Shown here: positions 44,955 to 54,868 of the stretch, one piece after another
How the letters are laid out: each line of letters begins with the position of its first letter
How positions within the stretch are numbered: the first letter of the stretch is position 1
NCBI GenBank assembly: GCA_017303475.1
Contig: JAFLBO010000001.1
Location: 620,001-684,000 of the forward strand
DNA length: 64,000 nucleotides
Direction of reading: 5' to 3'
Source of the DNA: Chitinophagales bacterium
GTDB lineage: Bacteria; Bacteroidota; Bacteroidia; Chitinophagales; Saprospiraceae
Position numbers and translations under genes: made by a program
Notes under the pieces: generated by a model
Told to the model about the DNA's origin: nothing
The model's input: only the letters and a program-made list of their open reading frames with translations
The model's database searches: none

Positions 44955-45944
44955 ATGGGAAAAATTCATGCTGCCATTACTGGTGTTCACGGCTGGCTAC
45001 CAGAAACAAAACTCACCAATCTCGACCTGGAGAAAATGGTTGATACCAACGATGAATGGATACAATCCAGAACAGGTATCAAAGAACGCAGGATTTTAAA
45101 GACCCCGGGATGGGCAACCTCCGATATGTGCGCAGAGGCTGTGAAGGGTTTGTTGGAAAAAACCGGCGTAAAACCCGGTGAAATTGACATGATCATCGTG
45201 GCAACTGTTACAGCCGACATGGTTTTTCCGGATACCGCAAATACTGTTTGTGATAAAATCGGGGCAAAAAACGCCTTTGGTTACGATATCAATGCGGCTT
45301 GTTCGGGCTTTTTGTTTGCCCTTTCTACAGGAGCACAATTCGTTCAAAATGAAACCTTTAAGAAGGTCATTGTGGTTGGTGCAGATATGATGTCGTCTAT
45401 CATTGACTATACTGACCGGAATACCTGCGTAATTTTTGGCGATGGTGCAGCAGCTGTGTTGCTGGAACCGCGGAAAGATGGAACCGGCATTTTGGACTTC
45501 GTACTTCGTGGAGATGGTTCAGGGCGGGAATTGCTACATATGAAAGCTGGCGGATCGCTTAAACCGGCTACCCTGGAAACCGTTACAGCGCGTGAACACT
45601 ACGCCTGGCAGGATGGCAAACGGGTATTCGTTCATGCCGTAAAAGGCATGACCAGCACCTGTGAAGAAGTATTGCGCAGAAACAAAATGACCACTGATGA
45701 CGTTCAATGGATAGTGCCACACCAGGCCAACATGCGAATCATTACCTCCGTGGCAGAGCATCTGCACTTCCCGATGGAACGTGTAATGGTCAATATTGAA
45801 CGTTATGGCAATACCACTGCGGCAACTTTGCCTCTTTGTTTGTGGGACTACGAAAAACAACTGAAAAAAGGCGACAACCTGATTCTGACAGCCTTTGGTG
45901 GCGGATTCACCTGGGGAGCGGTTTACCTGAAATGGGCCTATTAA
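44955..45944 (+). CDS. fabH: Beta-ketoacyl-ACP synthase III
   Basis: 329 residues. It starts fatty-acid chains by condensing an acyl-CoA with malonyl-ACP. Catalytic triad visible: Cys116 (NAACSGF), His in VPHQANMRI, and Asn in ERYGNTTAAT. The N-terminal DEWIQSRTGIKERR is also typical. Its stop TAA overlaps the stop of the convergent DUF2007 gene (shared TTAA). Bacteroidota often carry more than one KAS III, so a second copy elsewhere is possible. Confidence 0.96.
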   Translation: MGKIHAAITGVHGWLPETKLTNLDLEKMVDTNDEWIQSRTGIKERRILKTPGWATSDMCAEAVKGLLEKTGVKPGEIDMIIVATVTADMVFPDTANTVCDKIGAKNAFGYDINAACSGFLFALSTGAQFVQNETFKKVIVVGADMMSSIIDYTDRNTCVIFGDGAAAVLLEPRKDGTGILDFVLRGDGSGRELLHMKAGGSLKPATLETVTAREHYAWQDGKRVFVHAVKGMTSTCEEVLRRNKMTTDDVQWIVPHQANMRIITSVAEHLHFPMERVMVNIERYGNTTAATLPLCLWDYEKQLKKGDNLILTAFGGGFTWGAVYLKWAY

Positions 45945-46318
45945 CCCATACCAACCCCTTGAACCAATAGCCATGCTAATAACAGGCCAATCAGTATGGC
46001 CAGGATAATGATGGCCCCTTGTCCGCTGTTTTTCTGTGGCAAGGGGCCATCTGTTTCTATAGCGGCCTCTTGCAATATTTCCCGTGCCTGAGAAGCATCC
46101 AAGGGGTGAGTATGCAAACGTACGATGCCTGGAAGATGTGGCGTTACAGACTGGGAAACGGTGTTGGCTAAAAAGCAATGTATCCCTTCAGAACGAAGTC
46201 GGGCGGCGGCCACTTCAGCCTCCAGATTGGAATAAAATTTGGCTACCACCTCGCCCTCACCTGCCCATTCCGGCAGATCATCGAAGGCAAATTTGTCAAG
46301 AATATCGTCCGAACGCAT
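45941..46318 (-). CDS. DUF2007-like protein with C-terminal membrane helix
   Basis: 125 residues. VVAKFYSNLEAEVAAARLRSEGIHCFLAN and VRLHTHPLDASQAREIL follow the DUF2007 ('putative signal transducing protein') pattern; GAIIILAILIGLLLAWLLVQG at about 100-120 is a single membrane-spanning tail. Function unknown. It overlaps the fabH stop by 4 bp in the convergent sense and is divergent from the next hydrolase gene. Confidence 0.82.
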   Translation of the reverse strand: MRSDDILDKFAFDDLPEWAGEGEVVAKFYSNLEAEVAAARLRSEGIHCFLANTVSQSVTPHLPGIVRLHTHPLDASQAREILQEAAIETDGPLPQKNSGQGAIIILAILIGLLLAWLLVQGVGMG

Positions 46319-46344
46319 AACGTACTACTCAAACTGGTTTAAAC

Positions 46345-47265
46345 ATGCTCAAAAATAGAAAGAGACTCAGAATATTTCTGATTATCCTGACACTCCTGGT
46401 GCTGGTATTTGGTTATGTGGTAGAAAACGTATTGCCTTACGCAGGTATAAAACCTATGCGAAGGGGCCCTGAAGAAATGTCGTGGCTTTTACCCAAAGGT
46501 CCAAAACCGGATGCCTACGGTCTGAACGCAGAAGCACTAGACATATTGTCGCCCGATCAACTGCATTTAAAAGCCTGGCTGGTGGGCTCCAACATTGATA
46601 CCACCAAAGGAATAGTAGTGGTGTTGCACGGTATTTCTGCCTGCAAAGAAATCAACTATGAACGCGCGCGCATGCTAGCAGATATGGGCTATGGCAGTTT
46701 ATTGCTCGATTTGCGGGCCCACGGCTCAAGTCAGGGCGATTATTGCACTTTCGGGTTTCATGAAAAAAACGATTTAAAAGCGGTTGCTGATACCCTGAGT
46801 GCCAGATTTCCTGGCAAACCTCTGGGAATTTGGGGAGCATCATTGGGTGGCGCCATAAGTCTGCAATCCATGGCGGCCGACAACAGGTACCGCTTTGGCA
46901 TCATAGAAAGCACCTTCCATGCTTTTGATCAGGTAGCGCTGGAATACCAGGCAGACTGGTTCTTCGGGCTACGCAGCGTCTGGTTGACCAACCACGTATT
47001 GCGTAAATCAGGCGCCATTGCACAATTCGACCCATTTTCCGTAAGGCCTATGGATGCGGCAGCTCTTATTCAAAATCCGGTATTGTTCATACATGGCGAC
47101 AAAGACGCGCGCATTCCCATGTGGTTTGGTCAAAAGAACTTCGATGCTTGTCCGGCGCCAGGAAAACGATGGTACAAAGTGCCTGGAGGCGGGCACAACG
47201 ATCTTTGGAGAAAAGATGGAAAAGGTATGCGCGATCAAATCACTGCGTTTTTGGACGCTTTGTAA
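46345..47265 (+). CDS. Membrane-anchored alpha/beta hydrolase
   Basis: 306 residues. N-terminal membrane anchor about 8-30, then an alpha/beta hydrolase domain: oxyanion region VVLHGISACKE, nucleophile elbow GASLGG (Ser166), acid HGDKDARIP, and His in GGGHNDL. The closest general type is the Serine aminopeptidase S33/BEM46-like group. Substrate unknown; the active site should face the periplasm. Confidence 0.87.
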   Translation: MLKNRKRLRIFLIILTLLVLVFGYVVENVLPYAGIKPMRRGPEEMSWLLPKGPKPDAYGLNAEALDILSPDQLHLKAWLVGSNIDTTKGIVVVLHGISACKEINYERARMLADMGYGSLLLDLRAHGSSQGDYCTFGFHEKNDLKAVADTLSARFPGKPLGIWGASLGGAISLQSMAADNRYRFGIIESTFHAFDQVALEYQADWFFGLRSVWLTNHVLRKSGAIAQFDPFSVRPMDAAALIQNPVLFIHGDKDARIPMWFGQKNFDACPAPGKRWYKVPGGGHNDLWRKDGKGMRDQITAFLDAL

Positions 47266-47341
47266 CCAAACAGGTAATTAGTGGTGGAGCGAGGGGTGAA
47301 ATCTCCGTATTTTGAACCCGAATTCCTTATTTATCCAAAAC

Positions 47342-48997
47342 ATGATCCGTTATCTCTGTCTGTTCATACTAAGCCTGGCAGGGTTGAGCTCCTTGCGGGC
47401 AACCCATATCGTAGGTGGTGAAATCACATACAAGTGCCTGGGCAACAACAATTATGAAATCACACTGACAGTATATCGCGATTGTTACAATGGGCAGCCC
47501 TGGTTTGACAACCCCGCGCGCGTGGGCGTATATGAGAAAGGCAGCGACAGTGTTTTAGTGCGCAATCTGGCACTTCCTTACAATGCTTTCAGCAACGACA
47601 CCCTGCCTATTGTGTTGAATAATCCTTGTTTAACGGTTCCTCCGGACGTTTGTGTACACAAGGCAACTTACAAAACCACAGTAAATTTACCGTTCAACCC
47701 CAAAGGTTATATACTGGTTTACCAGCGGTGTTGCAGAAACAAACTTATACGAAACCTTCCAGACCCTTTGAATACCGGCATCTCTTTTGTGGCTGAAATT
47801 TCAGCCCAGAGCCAGCAAGAATGTAATAATGCCGCAACGTTTATCAACTGGCCTCCGGTGGCTATCTGTATTCACCAGCCAATTGATTTTGACCATGCCG
47901 CAACTGATCCGGATGGCGATTCCCTGAGTTATCGACTTTGCACCCCATTTAATGGTCCTGACTCCCTGCTTCCACTCCCGAGTCCGCCGTTGGCTCCACC
48001 CTATCCTGAGCTGATTTGGCAGGATCCGCCGTATAATCTGTTGAATTTGCTGGGTGGCGATCCACTTAAAATAGATCCTTACACCGGTTTTATGACCGGG
48101 GTGCCTAATACGATTGGCAACTTTGTGGTAGGGGTTTGTGTAGATGAATACCGTGATGGAGAATTGTTATCTACTACAAGACGCGATTTTCAGTACAATG
48201 TGGCTGATTGCGGACAGCCCAATGCAGCATTTTTTCTGCCGGAAATACTTTGCGACACGCTAAACGTGAAATTTACCAATAAAAGCACCAATACCGACAC
48301 CTATACCTGGTATTTTGATTGGGAAAACCATCCTGATTGGCGATCGACAGACTTTTCCCCTATGTTTACCTACCCCGATACAGGCTCGTATACGATTGCG
48401 TTAATTGCGGCGCCAGGGCTCCCCTGTGCTGACACGTTTTTCCAGGTTATCCAATTGGTAGAAACAGACGCGATGCTCAGTGTGAGCGCTGATCCGGAGG
48501 AAATTATGTCGGGCGACACTTCACAACTACTGGCCAATCTGCCTGGCGCTGTCAGTTACAATTGGGTGGTCAACAATACATTATCTGCACTGACCATTGC
48601 CGATCCCCTGGCATTTCCTCCGGAAACCAGCACTTATACCGTTACGGCTCTATTGCCCAACGGTTGCAGGAAAACCGGAAGTGTTACAGTGCGTGTGCCC
48701 CCGCCAATATGTGCAGAACCTCTGATTTTCTTCCCAACCGGATTTTCTCCCAACGGTGATGGGGAAAACGATGTGCTGCAAATGGAAAGCAGCCTGGTCA
48801 TTACCAAAGTTTATTGGGCTGTTTACAACCGTTGGGGTGAACGTATTTTTGAAGCCGACTCGCTGGATGACTTTTGGGATGGCATGTACAAAGGCCAGCC
48901 TCAACCAGCAGAGACGTATGGCTTCTTTCTCCGCGTTCAGTGTGAGGAGGGTCAGCCGGAATTTATCAAAAAGGGGAACGTAACCTTATTGCGCTAG
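47342..48997 (+). CDS. Secreted PKD-type protein with T9SS type B (gliding motility-associated) C-terminus
   Basis: Start taken at ATG 47342, which opens the signal peptide (MIRYLCLFILSLAGLSSLRA). The 551-residue product begins with the ATHIVGGEITYKCLGNNNYEITLTVYRDC pattern common in secreted Bacteroidota proteins (residues about 20-50), a PKD-like domain (about 300-370), an Ig-like segment, and a C-terminal FFPTGFSPNGDGENDVLQ to KKGNVTLLR module of the CHU_C/type B family recognised by the type IX secretion system. Surface adhesin or matrix role is inferred. Confidence 0.9.
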   Translation: MIRYLCLFILSLAGLSSLRATHIVGGEITYKCLGNNNYEITLTVYRDCYNGQPWFDNPARVGVYEKGSDSVLVRNLALPYNAFSNDTLPIVLNNPCLTVPPDVCVHKATYKTTVNLPFNPKGYILVYQRCCRNKLIRNLPDPLNTGISFVAEISAQSQQECNNAATFINWPPVAICIHQPIDFDHAATDPDGDSLSYRLCTPFNGPDSLLPLPSPPLAPPYPELIWQDPPYNLLNLLGGDPLKIDPYTGFMTGVPNTIGNFVVGVCVDEYRDGELLSTTRRDFQYNVADCGQPNAAFFLPEILCDTLNVKFTNKSTNTDTYTWYFDWENHPDWRSTDFSPMFTYPDTGSYTIALIAAPGLPCADTFFQVIQLVETDAMLSVSADPEEIMSGDTSQLLANLPGAVSYNWVVNNTLSALTIADPLAFPPETSTYTVTALLPNGCRKTGSVTVRVPPPICAEPLIFFPTGFSPNGDGENDVLQMESSLVITKVYWAVYNRWGERIFEADSLDDFWDGMYKGQPQPAETYGFFLRVQCEEGQPEFIKKGNVTLLR

Positions 48998-49039
48998 CAT
49001 TAGACAGTCACTACTAAACTAATTAGGTTTACTGCCTAT

Positions 49040-50293
49040 TTATCGAATCAGGGAAAATGACCCTGTTTCAATGAAAGTTGTGCCATCAATGCGCTCCAGT
49101 TCTGCCCAGAATATATAGGAGTCTATGTGCATGATTTGCCCTCTGAAAGTTCCATCCCAACCATAATCCGGAAGATCCGGAGGGATATTCGTCACATCAA
49201 ACAACAATTCGCCCCAACGGTCGGCGATAAACATCCGACGAATCAGTTGCACCCCGTTGTCGGCGCCCAGGTAATAACGATTGTTGGGAAAATTGGCATC
49301 AGGATTGAACACAGTAGGTGCATACACCCGGTTTTTGTTGGATACCCTTATCCGGATATCGTCTTTTAGCACACAACCTGTGGAATCTACTGCGGTAATG
49401 CTGAAGGAGGCTGAATTAAGCAGGGTTATGCAACGTTCCTGGCAACTGGAATCCGCACAAGGTGGCGTGGGCGACCAGGTTAAACTGACCGGATTCATGC
49501 CGTATTGTTCCTGTATACAAATGGTATCACCTTTGATGATTTCACGGTCTTCGCCCAGGTATACCCACAGTTCGCGGAAGGAAATACTCACCTGAACCAG
49601 AGAATCGCAGCCATTAGCGCCGGCGTTTTTCAGAAGTTCATACCCTACCCTGTTATTTTCATCGTACGTAATACCGTTGATCACTATTGAGCCTCCGGGG
49701 CAAAGCGTATCATTAAATACACTAAAAGGTATGGGTATGGGCCTCAATTGCACCATAAGGATACTGTCGCAGGCGCCATTGGGAATTACTTCAACTCCTT
49801 CTCTTTCGAATGCCGTATACAGGTGACCGTTTATGATAACCGAATCGCCTTCACAAATAGGAGGATCATACAGATGAACCACCTTTCTGAAGGTAAGCTG
49901 CACGTGAATGATGCTATCGCATCCATTTACCGAGCCATCGTCAATAAATTCTTCGCCTATATAATTTCCAGCGTGGTAAGCCGTACCATTAACCCAAAGC
50001 GTATCTCCTTCACAGAGTGTTTGGTTCAGGGTTACTTCCATGACAGGATTGAAAGTCAGCTCCACATGAATTACGCTGTCTATCCCACCTTGTGCGGCGC
50101 CAGGCAGAATAACTGTGCCCGTAGGATTGGACGCAGAAAAAAACTGGGAAATGACCAGTACCGTCTGGTTATTGCAAAAGGTATCGCGGTAGGTAGCATG
50201 CCCTGGCTGCGCAAAGGAAATGGTACTGCAGGCCAACAAAATAGCCAATACAGGTAAAGCAGTTTTTGGGTGGATCATGTTGAAAAGGTTCAT
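49040..50293 (-). CDS. Secreted repeat protein with T9SS type B C-terminus
   Basis: 417 residues with a signal peptide; ATG 50278 (MIHPKTALPVLAILL) is an alternative start. Three imperfect repeats of about 45 residues, each beginning CEGD/CPGG, then NGxxY, ending NGCDSIIHVQLTF-like, occupy about 90-230. The last 90 residues (VYAPTVFNPDANFPNN to TGSFSLIR) form a gliding motility-associated C-terminal domain. It converges with the previous T9SS gene and is probably exported to the cell surface. Ligand unknown. Confidence 0.9.
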   Translation of the reverse strand: MNLFNMIHPKTALPVLAILLACSTISFAQPGHATYRDTFCNNQTVLVISQFFSASNPTGTVILPGAAQGGIDSVIHVELTFNPVMEVTLNQTLCEGDTLWVNGTAYHAGNYIGEEFIDDGSVNGCDSIIHVQLTFRKVVHLYDPPICEGDSVIINGHLYTAFEREGVEVIPNGACDSILMVQLRPIPIPFSVFNDTLCPGGSIVINGITYDENNRVGYELLKNAGANGCDSLVQVSISFRELWVYLGEDREIIKGDTICIQEQYGMNPVSLTWSPTPPCADSSCQERCITLLNSASFSITAVDSTGCVLKDDIRIRVSNKNRVYAPTVFNPDANFPNNRYYLGADNGVQLIRRMFIADRWGELLFDVTNIPPDLPDYGWDGTFRGQIMHIDSYIFWAELERIDGTTFIETGSFSLIR

Positions 50294-50335
50294 ACCGGTT
50301 TTTACAGCTGAGAAGGCATGAATTAGGATTAAAAC

Positions 50336-50878
50336 TTACTGTTTTTTAAGAACGGCTCGTTGGAACACAGAACAAGGGAAGGTTTTTACCTCAGGTATTT
50401 CTTCTTCTCCCTGTTTGGTGTTTCCGGTAGAACTTACGGCAGTTTCCGTGCCAGAAATGACTTCGAATACTAAAGTTTGGTTATCTGTTTTTTCATAAGT
50501 GCAAAGTACACGACTTCCCTGCACTACAAACCAGCACAAAAGTTTGGGGCCGTAAAGATAGCTTTCCATCACAATGGAGTTCTTTTCATCCACTTTCCAT
50601 TGCCCTTTTTCCGGCGCAACCGGCACTAATTCATAAGGGCGCCAATCCTGTTCTTTGGAGCCGTAAATCATCCCAAAGGTATACCGCCCCTGGGTAGATG
50701 TGTCGATTTTGTGAATTTCAACGGTCATATCTACGGAATTCACCTTCCCTTTGCCGTTAAAAATTTCCAGGCTGCCTTTCCAATCACCTACCCAGGATTC
50801 CGGAAAATTTGTGTTTTGAGCATAAATAATGCAGGTTTGCAGGCATGCGAAGGACAAAAGAAGAGTGAGTTTTCTCAT
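50336..50878 (-). CDS. Small secreted protein, function unknown
   Basis: 180 residues with a signal peptide (about 1-20, ending IYAQ). The mature part begins FPESWVGDWKGSLEIF and is rich in beta strands, reminiscent of lipocalin-like or DUF-type secreted proteins of Bacteroidota, but I do not recognise the family firmly. A TATTTTTG box lies upstream at 50899-50906. Divergent from the DUF4153 gene. Confidence 0.75.
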   Translation of the reverse strand: MRKLTLLLSFACLQTCIIYAQNTNFPESWVGDWKGSLEIFNGKGKVNSVDMTVEIHKIDTSTQGRYTFGMIYGSKEQDWRPYELVPVAPEKGQWKVDEKNSIVMESYLYGPKLLCWFVVQGSRVLCTYEKTDNQTLVFEVISGTETAVSSTGNTKQGEEEIPEVKTFPCSVFQRAVLKKQ

Positions 50879-50898
50879 GAAAGACGTTTTTTATGAGG

Positions 50899-50906
50899 CA
50901 AAAATA
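50899..50906 (-). promoter_or_regulatory. Putative -7 element TATTTTTG
   Basis: On the minus strand TATTTTTG matches TAnnTTTG, 20 nt before the start codon of the small secreted protein at 50878. Confidence 0.4.
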
Positions 50907-50989
50907 GCCAAGAATACTTTGCAGGGCAAAAACTCCTAATTTGCTGCCGAAATTAATGCAACCATTTACCCTGTTACAACACTTTTCCG

Positions 50990-52771
50990 ATGAAACTACC
51001 TAGTCCCGGATTCCTGATTACGGCTTTTGCTCAGGTATTAAGACGTTTTCCGGCCGCTATGCTATGTGCTGTTGCCGGCGCCATTACTTTGATCATTATG
51101 CTCGATATAAACAATATCGAGTCGGAAACCCGGCTGGCGCGCTACATGATCACTTTTATTTTGGGCATTTCGTTACAAACAGCTATTGTTGGTTTTGGCG
51201 AATCCCGGAAATGGGCGCCTGTAAAATTGCTGGCGGCACAAGGTTTAGGTGTTTTGGTCCTGGTTGGCTGCTGGTGGTGGTTGGATACAAGTCATAAAAA
51301 GTTTGAAGACTTGATTTTGCCCCAGTATATGGCCCTCTTACTGGTTTTACACCTGGCTGTGGCTGTGGCGCCGTATATAAAACAAGGGAGCGTGCGTGAA
51401 TTTTGGGAATACAACCGGCAATTGTTTGCCAATCTGGTTATTGGCGCATCTTTCACGCTCATTTTGTTTGCAGGGCTTTCCATTGCGGCATTTGCCATAG
51501 ACCAACTGTTTGGCATACATATTCGGGATGAATGGTACATGCGCTTGTTTGTCATGCTCGGCGGTGTTTTCAATACGGCCTATTTTCTGCATCATTTCCC
51601 GCGTTTGGATGAGGCAGAACAGGAGGAAGAAGGTTCCTACAATTGGGTATTCCGCACCCTTTGCAAGTTTATTCTGATTCCCATTGTGTTGTTGTATTTC
51701 CTGATTCTTTATGCATTTGGTGCAAAAATCGGACTGGAATGGAATCTGCCACAAGGCTGGATAGGTTCATTGGTGATTGGTTTTTCTGTTGCAGGAATCT
51801 TCACCTATTTGCTGAATTTTTACTTGCCAGAACAAGATCCCAATATTCTGGTAGTGAGTTTCAAGCGCTGGTTTTGGTGGGTATTGCTGCCATTAACCGG
51901 GTTGCTTTTCCTGGCCATTGGCCGCCGTATCAGCGATTATGGGGTCACAGAAGAGCGATTTATTGTGGCAACGCTGGGGGTTTGGCTTTTACTCAACTGC
52001 CTGTATTTTCTGTTTTCTAAAACCGACAACATCAAATTCATTCCTATTTCCCTGGGCATATTTGCCCTTGCCTGGTCGTTCGGTCCATTGAGCGCGCTTA
52101 ATGTTTCAATCAGAAGTCAACAGCGGATTTTGATTACCAATCTGGAAAGAATTGAACGATTTGCCTCTGGTAGCATGAAACCTGGTACTAAGCCGGTAAC
52201 CGATCTGGAATACCAGCAAATTAGTTCTGCAGCCTATTATTTATCCAAAAAAGACGGATTGAAGGAACTTTTACCCGTCACTATGGATAGTTTGGCCAAC
52301 AGCCCGGATCAATTACTAAGTTGGTTGAAAATATTGCCTGTGATAGCAGAAGATGCTATTAAAACGGTGAATATCAGCCCTAAAGACTACATGGAGCCTA
52401 TGCCGGTGCAAGGATTTGACATAGCCTATCGGGTAGACTTGTCAACGCCTCAGGTAGAAAACCGGGAAATACATAGTGTTTTTGAGGCATCTCCGGATGG
52501 TATGTTTTTGGAATGGTATGATCTAAGCAAAACGCCTTATACCCTTATTGAACGGTTTAGTTTAAAACCGGCCTTGGATCGTTGGGCGGAAAAAATGGAG
52601 CCTAACCAGACTTACACTTACACCGAACTTACTATTCAGGACCGAAGCATTTTGCTCACAGGAACTAAAGGTAATATTCGATTAATAGTGGAAAATGGCC
52701 AGATTGAAATTGAAGGCGACCAGGTTCGGTTGGAAAGCGCTAACAGTTGGATATTGCTTAAAAAGAAATAG
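50990..52771 (+). CDS. DUF4153 membrane protein
   Basis: 593 residues. About ten to twelve membrane helices in the first 380 residues, then a soluble C-terminal part of about 210 residues (helical, then beta-rich). The loop FGIHIRDEWYMRLFVMLGGVFNTAYFLHHFP and the general plan match DUF4153, an uncharacterised Bacteroidota-rich family. No catalytic motif was recognised. It converges with the next T9SS gene with 3 bp between stops. Confidence 0.85.
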   Translation: MKLPSPGFLITAFAQVLRRFPAAMLCAVAGAITLIIMLDINNIESETRLARYMITFILGISLQTAIVGFGESRKWAPVKLLAAQGLGVLVLVGCWWWLDTSHKKFEDLILPQYMALLLVLHLAVAVAPYIKQGSVREFWEYNRQLFANLVIGASFTLILFAGLSIAAFAIDQLFGIHIRDEWYMRLFVMLGGVFNTAYFLHHFPRLDEAEQEEEGSYNWVFRTLCKFILIPIVLLYFLILYAFGAKIGLEWNLPQGWIGSLVIGFSVAGIFTYLLNFYLPEQDPNILVVSFKRWFWWVLLPLTGLLFLAIGRRISDYGVTEERFIVATLGVWLLLNCLYFLFSKTDNIKFIPISLGIFALAWSFGPLSALNVSIRSQQRILITNLERIERFASGSMKPGTKPVTDLEYQQISSAAYYLSKKDGLKELLPVTMDSLANSPDQLLSWLKILPVIAEDAIKTVNISPKDYMEPMPVQGFDIAYRVDLSTPQVENREIHSVFEASPDGMFLEWYDLSKTPYTLIERFSLKPALDRWAEKMEPNQTYTYTELTIQDRSILLTGTKGNIRLIVENGQIEIEGDQVRLESANSWILLKKK

Positions 52772-52774
52772 GTC

Positions 52775-54808
52775 TTAACGGAGGAGCAACAGATCGCCGG
52801 ATCGTTGCTCCTCCGTACCGGCTGAAGTGCGAAATTGCAGCAGCCAGGTATACACTCCTGCCTGTACATTTTTACTCCCAACCTGTCCATTCCAACGAAT
52901 GTCGCTTCCCTCTGAGGCAACATAACATAGATTACCCCAGCGATCGAAAATACGGCACATTATCGGGGTAAGGCCGGGTTCAAAAAACACTTCCCAGGTA
53001 TCGTTGCTGCCATCATCGTTCGGGGAAAACACATTGGGAGTATATAGGATAGGCTCCCCACAATCTGCAAAACGCACATCAAGCGTATCAGAAACCAGAC
53101 ATTGATCTTTTGAAGCGCTTAAAATCCATTTACCCTCTTCAGGAAAACTCCAAACGCGCGCATTCCCGGTAAATCCATCCTGCCATTTCCATTGGTTAAA
53201 TCCCGGGACTTCTGCTTTTAAGATAAAAGGTTTGTTCGGACAAACAGCCGTATCACTCACTGGAAATAATGAAATGTTCGGTGAATTAACCACCAACAAG
53301 GTGTCTTCCATTTTTTGAAGGCAGGCGCCAATTGCGGCTTTTAGTTGTATAAGGTATCGACCTGCTACCTGCCAGCTAACATCTGATACAGTAGGAGCAT
53401 TCGAAGGATTTTGTTGAGCGCCTCCCAGCGTCCAGGTCCAGCTTTCAGCACACACACTACCTGGCGCCGACAACTGTAATGTACTACCTGCGCATAGCGA
53501 ATCAGGCAGCTCAAAATGCGCTGATATTGCTTCAGAAGGACAGCAATTTGACAGCGCTAACACAGTTGAAACAGAGGCAAAAATGCGGTCTGTTACCGGA
53601 TCACTAATATCTGTTGATGTGAAAGCAACAGGAATATGTTGCAATAAAACGGGAGTTAACACCGGCGTTTCTGCAGGAAAGAATGGACAATCCGTGCCTG
53701 GAACTCCATTGCAGTCTACAGTAAACAAACGCCCGCCTCCTTCAATTTGATTGGCTTGCGCCACACAAATACTGCCGTTGGCCAGGGCCGACATAGCTGT
53801 TACCTTATACGAGGTACAATCTTCTACATGCCTTGCCCACTCAACATCGGTTCCGGCGCCATTTACGCGCAGAAGTGCAAATCGCTGATTGCCATTACGG
53901 ACTGCCAGTATCAGGGCATCGTCGGTGGTAACACGGATACTAAAAAGACTTAAATTATCCGGGAGTTCAAAGCACCATGCGGGGCTTCCATCTGCCCTTA
54001 CTCTGGTTACCGCAAATTTGTCGCCGTGTTTACCCATAAAAGCCAGGTCGCCATTGGAAAAAACGCCACCATCACGCATAAAATAGAAGGACTGAAATCG
54101 GTAGGCTTGTATCAGACTTCCATTCGCCGAGAATTGCATTAAAAGGCCATCAGGAACGGAAAAGCCCATTGATCCATAGCCAAAAAAGGTTCCTGAAGGG
54201 CCGGGCGCCAAGCCATTGAATGCTGTTGGTTCATCTGTTTTCCAAAACCGTCGCAACTGCATGGCGCCTGAAGGGTCCACACGATAGATAAGAGACTGGT
54301 TGAAATCAGGAAGATCGTCTGTGAACCCCATGGCATGTGCTGCCCAGAGATTGCCATCCGGATGCACCAACAATTGTGTGCCGGTGGAAAATGGGCCGTA
54401 TCGTTTTTGTGGAGGTAATGCCAACTCCCACAATATATTGCCCTGTGCGTCCATATGCAACAGTATCAGGTAGTTATCCGGGGCTGAAGAAAAGGCGCCT
54501 TTTCGGAACAACAGGTAAAATTGGCCGTTACCTGCATCCGCCAGGTGCAGGTTGCCATAACTGATATCAGTGCCTGGCAATACCGGGCACAATGATTTCA
54601 TCCAAACCGGGTTGCCTTCTTTATTGATGTTTATTAACTCAATGCAAGCGCCCTGAATACCAGCCCAAATGAAACCTCCATCTGGCAAATGCAACAAGCC
54701 ATCTGCGCCTTCCATACCCTGTACTTTTAGGTTGAATGGAGTTTGTCCGCACAAACATGTGCTGAAAACCAGCAGCGCGAACAGGCAATTTTTCACTTTA
54801 GGTTGCAT
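52775..54808 (-). CDS. Large secreted protein with T9SS type B C-terminus
   Basis: Start taken at ATG 54808 (MQPKVKNCLFALLVFSTCLC), a signal peptide; a TTG three codons upstream is possible. The 677-residue product has a beta-propeller-like N-terminal half (repeats such as LLHLPDGGFIWAG, LLVHPDGNLWA, LANGSICVAQ), an Ig/PKD-like middle and a CHU_C module (ILYTPNVFSPNDDGSNDTWE to RSGDLLLLR). It is divergent from the large M1 peptidase. Probably exported to the surface by the type IX system. Confidence 0.9.
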   Translation of the reverse strand: MQPKVKNCLFALLVFSTCLCGQTPFNLKVQGMEGADGLLHLPDGGFIWAGIQGACIELININKEGNPVWMKSLCPVLPGTDISYGNLHLADAGNGQFYLLFRKGAFSSAPDNYLILLHMDAQGNILWELALPPQKRYGPFSTGTQLLVHPDGNLWAAHAMGFTDDLPDFNQSLIYRVDPSGAMQLRRFWKTDEPTAFNGLAPGPSGTFFGYGSMGFSVPDGLLMQFSANGSLIQAYRFQSFYFMRDGGVFSNGDLAFMGKHGDKFAVTRVRADGSPAWCFELPDNLSLFSIRVTTDDALILAVRNGNQRFALLRVNGAGTDVEWARHVEDCTSYKVTAMSALANGSICVAQANQIEGGGRLFTVDCNGVPGTDCPFFPAETPVLTPVLLQHIPVAFTSTDISDPVTDRIFASVSTVLALSNCCPSEAISAHFELPDSLCAGSTLQLSAPGSVCAESWTWTLGGAQQNPSNAPTVSDVSWQVAGRYLIQLKAAIGACLQKMEDTLLVVNSPNISLFPVSDTAVCPNKPFILKAEVPGFNQWKWQDGFTGNARVWSFPEEGKWILSASKDQCLVSDTLDVRFADCGEPILYTPNVFSPNDDGSNDTWEVFFEPGLTPIMCRIFDRWGNLCYVASEGSDIRWNGQVGSKNVQAGVYTWLLQFRTSAGTEEQRSGDLLLLR

Positions 54809-54835
54809 TTCGTTCAAAGGTCAACCGATGTTCCC

Positions 54836-54843
54836 TAAGTTTG
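54836..54843 (+). promoter_or_regulatory. Putative -7 element TAAGTTTG
   Basis: TAAGTTTG matches TAnnTTTG 25 nt before the ATG at 54869. A second, weaker box (TAAGTTCG) lies a few bases further downstream. Confidence 0.4.
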
Positions 54844-54868
54844 CCACTTAAGTTCGATTTTTTTTGCC